From assembly GCA_017987055.1 (NCBI GenBank), contig JAGNUJ010000075.1, positions 1 through 7,306 of the forward strand: a stretch of DNA of 7,306 nucleotides, read 5' to 3'. The notes under the pieces were generated by a model. That model did no database searches, was not told the origin of the DNA, and worked only from the letters and a program-made list of their open reading frames with translations. Below are positions 1 to 7,162 of the stretch, piece by piece; positions within the stretch are counted from its first letter, which is position 1, and each line of letters begins with the position of its first letter. The stretch is from Giesbergeria sp. Lineage in GTDB: Bacteria; Pseudomonadota; Gammaproteobacteria; Burkholderiales; Burkholderiaceae_C. The translations under genes were made by a program, and so were the position numbers.

Positions 1-6
1 GGTGCT

Positions 7-1344
7 TTAGCGGGTGTAGGCCGTCTCGCCGTGCGAGGTGATATCTAGACCCTCGCGCTCGGCTTCTTCCGAGACGCGCAGCCCCACCAACAAATCGGCG
101 ATTTTGTAGGCGACAAAAGCCACCACCGCTGACCACAACACCGTAATCAGCACACCTTTGAGCTGAATCCACACTTGCGCGCCGACGGAGAAAGTCTCGG
201 GTGTCAGGCCGCCAGTGCCGCCCAAGCTTTGCGAGGCAAACACACCCGTCAACAGCGCGCCCACAATGCCGCCGACACCATGTACACCAAAGACATCAAA
301 CGCATCGTCAGCACCAAGCATTCTTTTTAAGCCCCCCACACCCCACACGCCCAGCGGGCCAGCTACCAAACCCATCGCGATAGAGCCCATGGGACCGACA
401 AAGCCCGCTGCCGGGGTGATGCACACCAAACCAGCCACTGCACCCGAGGCGGCACCCAGCATCGAGGCTTTGCCCTTGTGCAGCGACTCGGCCACCAACC
501 ATGCCAAGGTAGCTGCACCAGTAGCCAAAATAGTGTTGATAAAGGCCAAACCAGCCACACCGTTGGCGGCACCAGCAGAGCCGGCGTTAAAGCCAAACCA
601 GCCGACCCACAGCAGCGAGGCACCCACCATCGTCAGCGTCAGGCTGTGCGGGGTCAGCGCCTCTTTGCCAAAGCCGATGCGCTTGCCCACCATGTAAGCA
701 CCCACCAGCGCAGCCACACCGGCGTTGATATGCACCACAGTGCCGCCAGCAAAATCGAGCGCACCGTCTTTGCCAAGCAAGCCACCGCCCCACACCATGT
801 GGGCTACCGGGATATAGCTAAAGGTAAACCACAGCACCGAAAAAATCAGCACCGCAGAGAACTTGATGCGCTCGGCAAACGAGCCAACAATCAGCGCTAC
901 GGTGATAGCGGCAAAAGTGGACTGAAAGGCAACGAACACGTATTCGGGAATAGTTGGCAGCAGGCTAGACAAAGTCTCGGGTGCAATGCCTTTGAGAAAC
1001 AAATTGTCAAAGCCACCAAAGAACTCGCCCTTGCCCGAAAACGCTAGGCTGTAGCCGTACACCGCCCACAGCAGCGTAATCAGGGCAAAGATGACAAACA
1101 CTTGTACCAGCACCGACAACATGTTTTTGGCGCGCGCCAAGCCGCCGTAAAACAGCGCCAAGCCGGGAATGACCATCAAAACCACCAACAAGGTGGAGGT
1201 CAGCATCCAAGCGGTGTCACCTGAATCGAGTAGGTGTATAGGCGCAGGCGCGGGTGCGGGTGCGGGTGCGCTTTGTGCCAAGGCCAGCGCGCTCGCGCCC
1301 AGCAAGCCCAGTCCCATCACAAAGGAAGCAAGCAGTTTTTTCAT
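7..1344 (-). CDS. amtB: Ammonium channel AmtB
   Basis: A 445-residue inner-membrane ammonium/ammonia channel of the Amt/Mep/Rh family. Residues 1-23 look like a signal peptide (MKK start, hydrophobic core, ALA-Q end), followed by an Ala-Pro run (26-35). About eleven hydrophobic segments then follow. Counted against remembered E. coli AmtB numbering, the key residues are all present: F140 and F144 (F103/F107), W185 (W148), D197 (D160), twin histidines H205 and H355 (H168/H318), and W249, F252 and S256 in the WFGFNAGS stretch (W212/F215/S219). The DFAGG signature is at 197-201. The cytoplasmic tail ends in GLDITSHGETAYTR, the part that GlnK contacts in relatives. It follows glnK by 33 bp and is presumably cotranscribed from the sigma-54 promoter. 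The start is fixed by the signal peptide; GTGAGAACACC lies just upstream. Identification is firm. Confidence 0.97.
   Translation of the reverse strand: MKKLLASFVMGLGLLGASALALAQSAPAPAPAPAPIHLLDSGDTAWMLTSTLLVVLMVIPGLALFYGGLARAKNMLSVLVQVFVIFALITLLWAVYGYSLAFSGKGEFFGGFDNLFLKGIAPETLSSLLPTIPEYVFVAFQSTFAAITVALIVGSFAERIKFSAVLIFSVLWFTFSYIPVAHMVWGGGLLGKDGALDFAGGTVVHINAGVAALVGAYMVGKRIGFGKEALTPHSLTLTMVGASLLWVGWFGFNAGSAGAANGVAGLAFINTILATGAATLAWLVAESLHKGKASMLGAASGAVAGLVCITPAAGFVGPMGSIAMGLVAGPLGVWGVGGLKRMLGADDAFDVFGVHGVGGIVGALLTGVFASQSLGGTGGLTPETFSVGAQVWIQLKGVLITVLWSAVVAFVAYKIADLLVGLRVSEEAEREGLDITSHGETAYTR
1250..1270. repeat. Hexanucleotide tandem repeat encoding the AmtB Ala-Pro run
   Basis: Three and a half perfect copies of GCGGGT on the plus strand, with an imperfect copy just before. 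Read on the minus strand it encodes alternating Ala and Pro between the predicted signal-peptide cleavage site and the first membrane helix of AmtB. The unit is six bases, so gain or loss of copies would keep the reading frame and only change linker length. Confidence 0.8.
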
Positions 1345-1377
1345 GGTGTTCTCACGTTGGCAAAGAAAAAAAGGGGT

Positions 1378-1833
<456 letters not shown>

Positions 1834-1893
1834 TCACCTATCCTTGGGTCTGAGCGGCGATGGCGGCGCACTTATTTGGGAAGAAATCAATTT

Positions 1894-3432
1894 ATGAGTC
1901 TTGCTTTGGTGCAAAGCCGCGCCCTCTTGGGTTTGGAAGCCCTGCCCGTTACGGTGGAGGTGCATTTGGCCAACGGTCTGCCCAGCTTCACGCTGGTCGG
2001 GCTGGCCGATGTGGAAGTGAAAGAAGCGCGCGAGCGGGTGCGCTCGGCGCTGCAAAACGCCGGGCTGGAGTTTCCGTACAACAAGCGCATCACCGTCAAC
2101 TTGGCGCCGGCCGATTTGCCCAAAGACTCAGGGCGCTTTGATTTGCCGATTGCGCTGGGCATCTTGGCCGCCAGCGGGCAAATCGACGGCCAGCGGCTGG
2201 CGGATTACGAATTTGCCGGCGAGCTGTCGCTGTCGGGCGAACTGCGCCCAGTGCGCGGCGCGCTGGCGACGAGCTTGGCGCTGCGCACCAGCGGCATCCA
2301 CGTGCCCTTGGTGCTGCCGCCCGGCAGTGCGGAAGAAGCCGCCTTGGTGCCGGACGCGGTGGTGTACCGGGCGCAGCATTTGCTCGACGTGGTGCGCCAG
2401 TTTGCCGTCTCTAGCGCTGAATCCAGCGAAGCGGCAGACGACGACGGCTGGGCGCGCATCAGCAGCGCGGCGCTGCCCACCAGCACCCATTACGCCGACT
2501 TGGCCGACGTCAAAGGCCAAGCCGGTGCCAAACGGGCGCTAGAAATCGCCGCCGCCGGCAGCCACAGCCTGTTGCTGATGGGCCCGCCCGGCTCGGGCAA
2601 ATCGATGCTGGCGCAGCGCTTTGCCGGCGTACTGCCGGCGATGACGGTGGACGAAGCGCTGCAAAGTGCGGCGATTGCCAGCCTCACCGGCCGCTTTGCG
2701 CTGGAGCGCTGGGCGCAGCGCCCCACCGGCAGCCCGCACCATACTGCCAGCGCGGTGGCGCTGGTCGGCGGCGGCTCACCACCGCGCCCGGGTGAAATCT
2801 CGCTGGCCCACCACGGCGTTTTGTTTTTGGATGAATTGCCCGAATTTCCGCGCGCCGCGTTAGAAGCGCTGCGCGAGCCGCTCGAGACTGGCCAGATCAC
2901 TATTGCCCGCGCCGCGCGGCGGGCGGAGTTTCCGGCGCGCTTTCAGATGATTGCGGCGATGAATCCCTGCCCCTGCGGCTACTTGGGCGCGACGCAGCGC
3001 CAGTGCCGCTGCTCGCCCGAACAGGTCTCGCGCTACCAATCCAAACTGAGCGGCCCGCTGCTCGACCGCATCGACCTGCACGTCGAAGTGCCGGCGCTGC
3101 CAGCGAACGAGCTGCTGGGCGCGCCGCCGGGCGAATCCAGCGCCGAGATTCGCGAGCGCGTCGTCGCAGCGCGCGCGCGGGCGATGGCGCGGCAACACTG
3201 CGCCAACCAAGCGCTGCACGGCCAAGCCATCGACACCCATGTCTTGCTGGCACCGGCGGCGCTGGAGTTTTTGCAAACCGCCTGCACCCGGCTGGGCTGG
3301 TCGGCGCGCGCCACGCACCGCACTTTGAAAGTCGCCCGCACCATCGCCGACTTGGCCGCCAGCGCGCAAACCGAAGTCGCTCACGTGGCCGAGGCCATGC
3401 AATACCGCCGCGCGCTGGTGGGGCGCGAATAA
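1894..3432 (+). CDS. comM: ComM/YifB family AAA+ ATPase (Mg chelatase-like)
   Basis: A 512-residue protein, the usual size for ComM/YifB. The N-terminal part (about 1-165) is the Lon/ribosomal-S5-like domain, with conserved NGLPSFTLVGLAD (27-39) and KDSGRFDLPIALG (77-89). The AAA+ module follows: Walker A GPPGSGKS (230-237), Walker B GVLFLDELPEF (308-318), AMNPCPCGYLG (355-365), an arginine-finger region LLDRIDLHVEV (389-399) and a sensor-2-like region (about 470-487). Cysteines 359, 361, 371 and 373 may bind zinc. ComM of Vibrio cholerae is a hexameric helicase that promotes branch migration during natural transformation; the old magnesium-chelatase label is misleading. I chose ATG 1894 because MSLALVQSRA is the typical family start and GGGAAG lies 9 bases upstream. 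The gene diverges from glnK. Competence of this organism is an inference. Confidence 0.95.
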   Translation: MSLALVQSRALLGLEALPVTVEVHLANGLPSFTLVGLADVEVKEARERVRSALQNAGLEFPYNKRITVNLAPADLPKDSGRFDLPIALGILAASGQIDGQRLADYEFAGELSLSGELRPVRGALATSLALRTSGIHVPLVLPPGSAEEAALVPDAVVYRAQHLLDVVRQFAVSSAESSEAADDDGWARISSAALPTSTHYADLADVKGQAGAKRALEIAAAGSHSLLLMGPPGSGKSMLAQRFAGVLPAMTVDEALQSAAIASLTGRFALERWAQRPTGSPHHTASAVALVGGGSPPRPGEISLAHHGVLFLDELPEFPRAALEALREPLETGQITIARAARRAEFPARFQMIAAMNPCPCGYLGATQRQCRCSPEQVSRYQSKLSGPLLDRIDLHVEVPALPANELLGAPPGESSAEIRERVVAARARAMARQHCANQALHGQAIDTHVLLAPAALEFLQTACTRLGWSARATHRTLKVARTIADLAASAQTEVAHVAEAMQYRRALVGRE

Positions 3433-3447
3433 CCACCCAGCGCCCAT

Positions 3448-3472
3448 AAAAAAAGGCACCTTGCGGTGCCTT
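3448..3472 (-). terminator. Rho-independent terminator between comM and ydcH-like gene
   Basis: An 8-bp perfect stem, AAGGCACC/GGTGCCTT (3453-3460 with 3465-3472), has a 4-base loop. Read on the minus strand it is followed by seven T residues (3448-3454), so it is a classic intrinsic terminator for the small minus-strand gene ending at 3487. The same hairpin lies 20 bp past the comM stop. On the plus strand no T-run follows, so it would stop comM transcripts only weakly. Confidence 0.85.
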
Positions 3473-3486
3473 CTGAGCCAAAGCGC

Positions 3487-3705
3487 TTATGCGGTTTCGG
3501 TCTTTTTCAAGATCTCATAGATCTCGCCCTTGAGCAGCAGCTTTTCTTTCTTCAGCGTCTCGATTTCGGTTTGGTAGACGGGCGAGTGCTTGTCTTCCAA
3601 GTTTTTAATCTCGTGATCGAGTTGGTTGTGCTTGTCGAACAAGCGGGTGAAATGGCGGTCGTTGGCGCGCAGTTGGGCAATTTGGTCGCGGTACTCAGGA
3701 AACAT
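3487..3705 (-). CDS. DUF465/YdcH family small protein
   Basis: A 72-residue, highly charged protein resembling the DUF465 (YdcH) family, whose members are about 70-80 residues and of unknown function. It starts MFPEYRDQIAQL and has two helical stretches: residues 7-38, including the typical HFTRLFDKHNQLDHEI segment, and 45-67, rich in Lys, Glu and Leu, likely to form a hairpin or short coiled coil. There is no signal peptide or membrane segment. ATG 3705 is preceded by a perfect AAGGAG (3711-3716) at 5-base spacing, so the in-frame upstream ATG at 3780 is very unlikely to be used. The gene stands alone: it converges with comM over a terminator and is separated from cueR by a 244-bp gap that holds an inverted repeat. 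Confidence 0.88.
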   Translation of the reverse strand: MFPEYRDQIAQLRANDRHFTRLFDKHNQLDHEIKNLEDKHSPVYQTEIETLKKEKLLLKGEIYEILKKTETA

Positions 3706-3860
3706 GAACACTCCTTGGGGTTGAGTTGGGAACAATTTTTTACAGTAGCTTGCCATGATAACCAGCAGCGGGCGCTGCATTGGCGGCGGGCACAGCTATC
3801 GCGGCATTTTTACAAATATGGCGGGGTATGCGTTCAGTTCGCGACCGTAGTGGAGCCAAC

Positions 3861-3960
3861 ATAAAAAAGCATAGCTGCTAGCGCACATATTCATTAGATT
3901 TGCGGCACAAAACACGCTTAATCCCTTTAAATACATGCGCTAGCAGCTATTATTTTTTAT
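3861..3960. repeat. 100-bp imperfect inverted-repeat element (REP/MITE-like)
   Basis: Two 25-bp arms (3861-3885 and 3936-3960) are inverted copies matching at 23 of 25 positions. The inner 15 bp, ATAGCTGCTAGCGCA and its complement, are perfect and contain GCTAGC. The 50-bp centre is AT-rich and has a weaker inner stem (3897-3904 with 3915-3923). In both directions the stem is followed by a T-rich run, so the RNA could act as a bidirectional terminator, here for cueR. A further partial copy, ATAGCTG (3959-3965), continues into cueR. I recall similar AGCTGCTAGCGC repeats scattered in Comamonadaceae intergenic regions, but cannot confirm copy number. No transposase or clear target duplication is visible. 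Confidence 0.8.
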
Positions 3961-4393
3961 AGCTGGCACTGGCTCCGGCGAGGTTGTCCAGAATCGGACA
4001 GTCAGGCCGGTCATCGCCGTGGCAGCACTGCACCAGCGTTTGCAGGCTGCGCTGCATGGCTTGCATGTCGGCGATGCGTTGACTCAGGGCGGCGATGTGC
4101 GCTTGCGCCAGTTGTTTGACATGGCTGCTGGCGCGCGCTTTGTCTTGCCACAGGCTGAGCAAGGTGGCGATTTCGGCCATCGAAAAGCCCAAATCGCGTG
4201 CGCGGCGGATAAAGCGCAGGGCGTGCACATCGGCTTGGCTGTATTGGCGGTAGCCGTTGCCTGTGCGCGCCACCGACTCCAGCAGCCCCAGCGCCTCGTA
4301 GTGGCGCACCATGCGCGCCGACACGCCCGCGCGCTGCGCCGCCACACCAATCGACACGGGAAAAGCAACAGCAGCGGCACCGGCATCGGACAT
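3950..4393 (-). CDS. cueR: Cu(I)-responsive MerR-family regulator CueR
   Basis: A 147-residue MerR-family activator. The winged-helix DNA-binding part runs from SIGVAAQRAGVSARMVRHYEAL (14-35) through about residue 80, then a dimerisation helix (about 90-120) and the metal loop CHGDDRPDC. C124 and C132 correspond to Cys112 and Cys120 of E. coli CueR (constant offset of 12), and S89 to Ser77, the residue typical of monovalent-metal sensors. It therefore should sense Cu(I), possibly Ag(I)/Au(I), and activate copA from the operator at 4724-4754. The protein has a 12-residue N-terminal extension, and its tail ASASYKK replaces the CCHH tail recalled for E. coli CueR. The last three codons and stop lie in the inverted repeat. 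ATG 4393 follows the copZ-like stop by 19 bp without a strong ribosome site, so translation may depend on the upstream gene. Confidence 0.92.
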   Translation of the reverse strand: MSDAGAAAVAFPVSIGVAAQRAGVSARMVRHYEALGLLESVARTGNGYRQYSQADVHALRFIRRARDLGFSMAEIATLLSLWQDKARASSHVKQLAQAHIAALSQRIADMQAMQRSLQTLVQCCHGDDRPDCPILDNLAGASASYKK

Positions 4394-4412
4394 GACGTGC
4401 AACCGGCCCGGC

Positions 4413-4607
4413 TTACGAGACGGTGTAGCCCTCTTCGGTGATGGCGATAACGATGACATCGCGCGGCTCGATGCTATCGACGATGACCAAGTCGTTGGCA
4501 CGATCGACTTCGACGATGGCTTGGCGGTCAAAGCGCTTGACGGCGTCGGTGATAGATTGCTCGCAGCGCGCGCAAAGCATGTCTTTGACGATGAATCGGT
4601 GTTTCAT
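4413..4607 (-). CDS. copZ: CopZ-like small copper chaperone (HMA domain)
   Basis: A 64-residue protein consisting of one heavy-metal-associated domain with a beta-alpha-beta-beta-alpha-beta pattern. The metal motif MLCARC (10-15) gives the two metal-binding cysteines C12 and C15, and the usual EEGYTV ending is at 58-63. The residue before the motif is Asp, where chaperones and ATPases normally have Gly (GMTC). The family carries Cu(I) in the cytosol and hands it to CopA-type ATPases or to the regulator; the role here is inferred from the motif and from sitting between cueR and copA. ATG 4607 has GAAAGG about 8 bases upstream; the in-frame start at 4661 would add residues unlike the domain. 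It is the first gene of a likely copZ-cueR transcript divergent from copA. A mercury-type (MerP-like) role is less likely because there is no signal peptide. Confidence 0.85.
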   Translation of the reverse strand: MKHRFIVKDMLCARCEQSITDAVKRFDRQAIVEVDRANDLVIVDSIEPRDVIVIAITEEGYTVS

Positions 4608-4706
4608 GGGGTTGCCTTTCAGAGGTGAGTCAAGAAGTGAATACGGGGGGAGTTGCACCAATGCAATGGGCTAAATTTTGCCTCATTCACCGCTTCAACC
4701 CTAACA

Positions 4707-4734
4707 CCTTGTCAAGGCAAGGCTTGACCTTGCC
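4707..4734. promoter_or_regulatory. Cluster of overlapping dyads in the copZ-copA divergent region
   Basis: Three nested inverted repeats share the same bases: CCTTG-T-CAAGG (4707-4717), GTCAAG-N6-CTTGAC (4711-4728) and GGCAAGG-N5-CCTTGCC (4716-4734). The last overlaps the left half of the copA CueR operator. On the minus strand a TTGACA (4710-4715) could be the -35 of the copZ-cueR promoter, but I find no convincing -10. It could be a second regulator site or a remnant of a duplicated operator. Confidence 0.4.
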
Positions 4735-4754
4735 ACCGCGTTAAGGTTTACCGT
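4724..4754 (+). promoter_or_regulatory. CueR-activated copA promoter and operator
   Basis: A MerR-family style promoter: -35 TTGACC (4724-4729), an over-long 19-bp spacer, and -10 TACCGT (4749-4754). The spacer carries the dyad ACCTT-N11-AAGGT (4727-4731 with 4743-4747), the same arms and spacing I recall for E. coli PcopA. CueR bound to Cu(I) would untwist this spacer to activate transcription. The inner half-site bases are less symmetric than usual (TTGCC against GTTAA). The predicted start falls at about 4761-4762, at the copA ATG. Confidence 0.85.
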
Positions 4755-4761
4755 AGCGCCG

Positions 4762-7035
4762 ATGAACACCACCCCTGCACCTTCTGCCTCAGCCGCGCCC
4801 TCCCCCCAAGAGCTGGACTTGTCGATTGGCGGTATGACCTGCGCTAGCTGCTCTGGGCGCGTTGAGCGGGCGCTGCGCAAACTACCTGAAGTGCTCGATG
4901 TCGCAGTCAACTTGGCCACCGAATCCGCCCGCATCCAAGTCGCTGTCCCTGCAGGCAGTAACCTAGCCGCTGTCGATGCGCTGCTGCGCCGCGCCGTGCG
5001 CAATGCCGGCTATGAGCCGCTCACGGCCGCCGCCAGCGCGGCGCGCGAAGAGGATGCGTCGCCGTGGGCGGGCTTTATGCCGGTGGCCGTTGGCCTGCTG
5101 CTGTCGGCACCGCTGGTGCTGCCGATGCTGGGCGAGTTTTTCGGCCAGCATTGGATGCTGCCGGCGTGGGCGCAGTTTCTGTTGGCGACGCCGGTGCAGT
5201 TCATTTTGGGCGCGCGTTTTTACAAGGCGGGCTGGGCGGCGGCCAAGGCGCTGGCCGGGAATATGGATTTGCTGGTGGCGATTGGCACCAGCGCCGGCTG
5301 GGGTTTGTCGATGTGGCTGTGGCTGACGGCGGTGCCGGGCACCATGCCGCATTTGTACTTTGAAGCCTCGGCTGTCGTCATCACGCTGGTGCTGCTGGGC
5401 AAGTGGCTGGAAGCGCGCGCCAAACACCAAACCACGGCGGCGATTCGCGCGCTGCACGGCCTGCGCCCGGATGTGGCGCACCTGCTGGGCCAGCGCGGCG
5501 AGGTCGATGTGCCGGTGGCCGAAGTGATGCGCGGCGACCATTTGGTGGTACGCCCCGGCGAGCGCTTTCCGGTAGACGGCACGCTGCTCGAAGGCGATAC
5601 CCAAGTCGATGAGTCGATGTTGACCGGCGAGCCGCTGCCGGTGCAAAAAGCCGTGGGCGATGCGCTGACCGGCGGCTCGATCAACGGCGAAGGCCGCGTG
5701 GTGCTCCAAGTCAGCGCCGTCGGTGCCGAGACGGTGCTGGCGCAGATTATTCGCTTGGTCGAAGACGCGCAAGCGGCCAAAGCGCCGATCCAGCGGTTGG
5801 TGGACAAGGTGGCGAATGTGTTTGTGCCAGTGGTGCTGCTGATTGCGCTGGCGACCCTGCTGGGCTGGCTGTGGGCCGGCGTCGGCGGCGAGGTGGCGCT
5901 GATCCGCGCCGTCGCCGTGCTGGTGATTGCCTGCCCGTGCGCGCTGGGTTTGGCAACGCCAGCGGCCATCATGGCCGGCACCGGGGTGGCGGCCAAAAAC
6001 GGCATTTTGATCAAAGACGCGCAGGCGCTGGAGCTGGCGCACAAGGTCGATACGGTGGCGTTTGACAAAACCGGCACGCTGACTGTCGGCCAGCCGCGCT
6101 TGACGGCGTTTCACGTGGAACCCACGCAAGACGAGGCCGCTGTGCTGCAAGCAGCTGCCAGCGTGCAAAGCGGCAGCGAGCACCCGCTGGCGCGCGCTGT
6201 CGTCCAAGCTGCGCAAGCCAAAGGCTTGGCATTGAGCGCCCCCGAAGCCGTGCGCGCCGTGCCCGGCCGTGGCAACGAGGGTACGGTAAACGGGCGCAGC
6301 TACTTGCTGGGCAGCCTGCGCTGGATGGACGAGCTGGGCGTGGCGCTGGGCGCTCTGGCGGCCAAGGCGCAGCAGTTGCAAGGCGGCGGCGCAACGGTGT
6401 CGGTGCTGGCCCAGCGGACAGCCAGCGGCTTGCAGTTGCTGGCGCTGATGGCGTTTGCTGACGAGCCCAAACCCGGTGCCCGCGCGGCGCTGGCGCAGCT
6501 CAAGGCACGCGGCATTCGCACGGTGATGATTTCGGGCGACAACCAAGGCGCAGCCGAAGCGATGGCGCGCCGCTTGGGGCTGGACCCCAACGCCGGCGAG
6601 GTGCGCGCCGAAGTCTTGCCCGGCGACAAAGCGGCGCAGGTGCGCGCGCTGCAACACAACGAGGGTGGCAAACGCCATACCGTGGCGATGGTGGGTGACG
6701 GCGTCAACGACGCCCCAGCGCTGGCCGCCGCCGATGTTGGCATGGCAATGGGCAACGGCACCGATGTGGCGATGCACGCCGCCGGCATCACGCTGATGCG
6801 CGGCGAGCCGCAGTTGGTAGCGGCGGCGCTGGAGATTTCGCACCGCACGGTGCTGAAAATTCGGCAAAACCTGTTTTGGGCGTTTGCCTACAACGTCGCT
6901 GGCATTCCGCTGGCGGCGCTGGGCTACTTAAGCCCGGTGGTGGCGGGCGCGGCAATGGCGCTCAGTTCGGTCAGCGTGGTGACCAACGCGCTGCTGCTCA
7001 AGCGCTGGCGGATGCAAAAAGCGCGCAAAGTTTGA
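4762..7035 (+). CDS. copA: Cu(I)-exporting P1B-type ATPase CopA
   Basis: A 757-residue P1B-1 ATPase that pumps Cu(I), often also Ag(I), from cytosol to periplasm with ATP. There is one N-terminal HMA domain (about 17-88) with GMTCASC, cysteines 27 and 30. Eight membrane helices are visible: two pairs at about 103-153 and 168-214, M5-M6 at 350-404 and M7-M8 at 700-745. The CPC metal site is at 391-393, YN at 710-711 and MALSS at 732-736, the residues that define Cu(I) selectivity. Cytoplasmic motifs are TGE (288-290), phosphorylated D435 in DKTGT, SEHPLA (472-477) and GDGVND (645-650). Nothing is missing. It diverges from the chaperone and cueR genes. ATG 4762 is the only in-frame start that keeps the whole HMA domain, yet it lacks a Shine-Dalgarno site and sits at the predicted transcription start. 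Confidence 0.96.
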   Translation: MNTTPAPSASAAPSPQELDLSIGGMTCASCSGRVERALRKLPEVLDVAVNLATESARIQVAVPAGSNLAAVDALLRRAVRNAGYEPLTAAASAAREEDASPWAGFMPVAVGLLLSAPLVLPMLGEFFGQHWMLPAWAQFLLATPVQFILGARFYKAGWAAAKALAGNMDLLVAIGTSAGWGLSMWLWLTAVPGTMPHLYFEASAVVITLVLLGKWLEARAKHQTTAAIRALHGLRPDVAHLLGQRGEVDVPVAEVMRGDHLVVRPGERFPVDGTLLEGDTQVDESMLTGEPLPVQKAVGDALTGGSINGEGRVVLQVSAVGAETVLAQIIRLVEDAQAAKAPIQRLVDKVANVFVPVVLLIALATLLGWLWAGVGGEVALIRAVAVLVIACPCALGLATPAAIMAGTGVAAKNGILIKDAQALELAHKVDTVAFDKTGTLTVGQPRLTAFHVEPTQDEAAVLQAAASVQSGSEHPLARAVVQAAQAKGLALSAPEAVRAVPGRGNEGTVNGRSYLLGSLRWMDELGVALGALAAKAQQLQGGGATVSVLAQRTASGLQLLALMAFADEPKPGARAALAQLKARGIRTVMISGDNQGAAEAMARRLGLDPNAGEVRAEVLPGDKAAQVRALQHNEGGKRHTVAMVGDGVNDAPALAAADVGMAMGNGTDVAMHAAGITLMRGEPQLVAAALEISHRTVLKIRQNLFWAFAYNVAGIPLAALGYLSPVVAGAAMALSSVSVVTNALLLKRWRMQKARKV

Positions 7036-7162
7036 GCAAACTGGGCTTATCTCGCCGAATCAACCGCAAATTTGTCTGGCAAACTGCCTCGCGGCGACTG
7101 CTCTGGGCTAGGTTCGCCACCGTTGGGCAGCGTCTCTGCTTGGACATTGAGGAAAACACACC

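Noticed and set aside
215..1047. Plus-strand open frames opposite amtB (215-697, 478-1047)
   Set aside because: They are reverse-frame shadows of amtB, low in complexity and without a plausible start region or domain.
3706..3780. Longer form of the YdcH-like protein starting at 3780
   Set aside because: The extra 25 residues do not resemble the family and the perfect AAGGAG lies inside them, positioned for ATG 3705.
4394..4531. Longer CueR form starting at 4531
   Set aside because: The extra 46 residues are Ser/Pro/Arg-rich and overlap the copZ-like coding region in another frame, while ATG 4393 gives a near-normal CueR length.
4963..6867. A 634-codon open frame on the minus strand, antisense to copA
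   Set aside because: It lies wholly inside copA, is rich in Arg, Gln, His and Ala as expected for the reverse frame of GC-rich coding DNA, has no recognisable domain or ribosome site, and copA itself is unmistakable.
7029..7042. AGTTTG-AG-CAAACT palindrome at the copA stop as a terminator
   Set aside because: The 2-base loop cannot form a hairpin of that stem and no T-run follows; likely chance.
7035..7061. Sigma-28 flagellar-type promoter (GCCGAATC) before the chemoreceptor gene
   Set aside because: The -10 resembles GCCGATAA only in part and the region at -35 spacing matches TAAAGTTT at only two positions.
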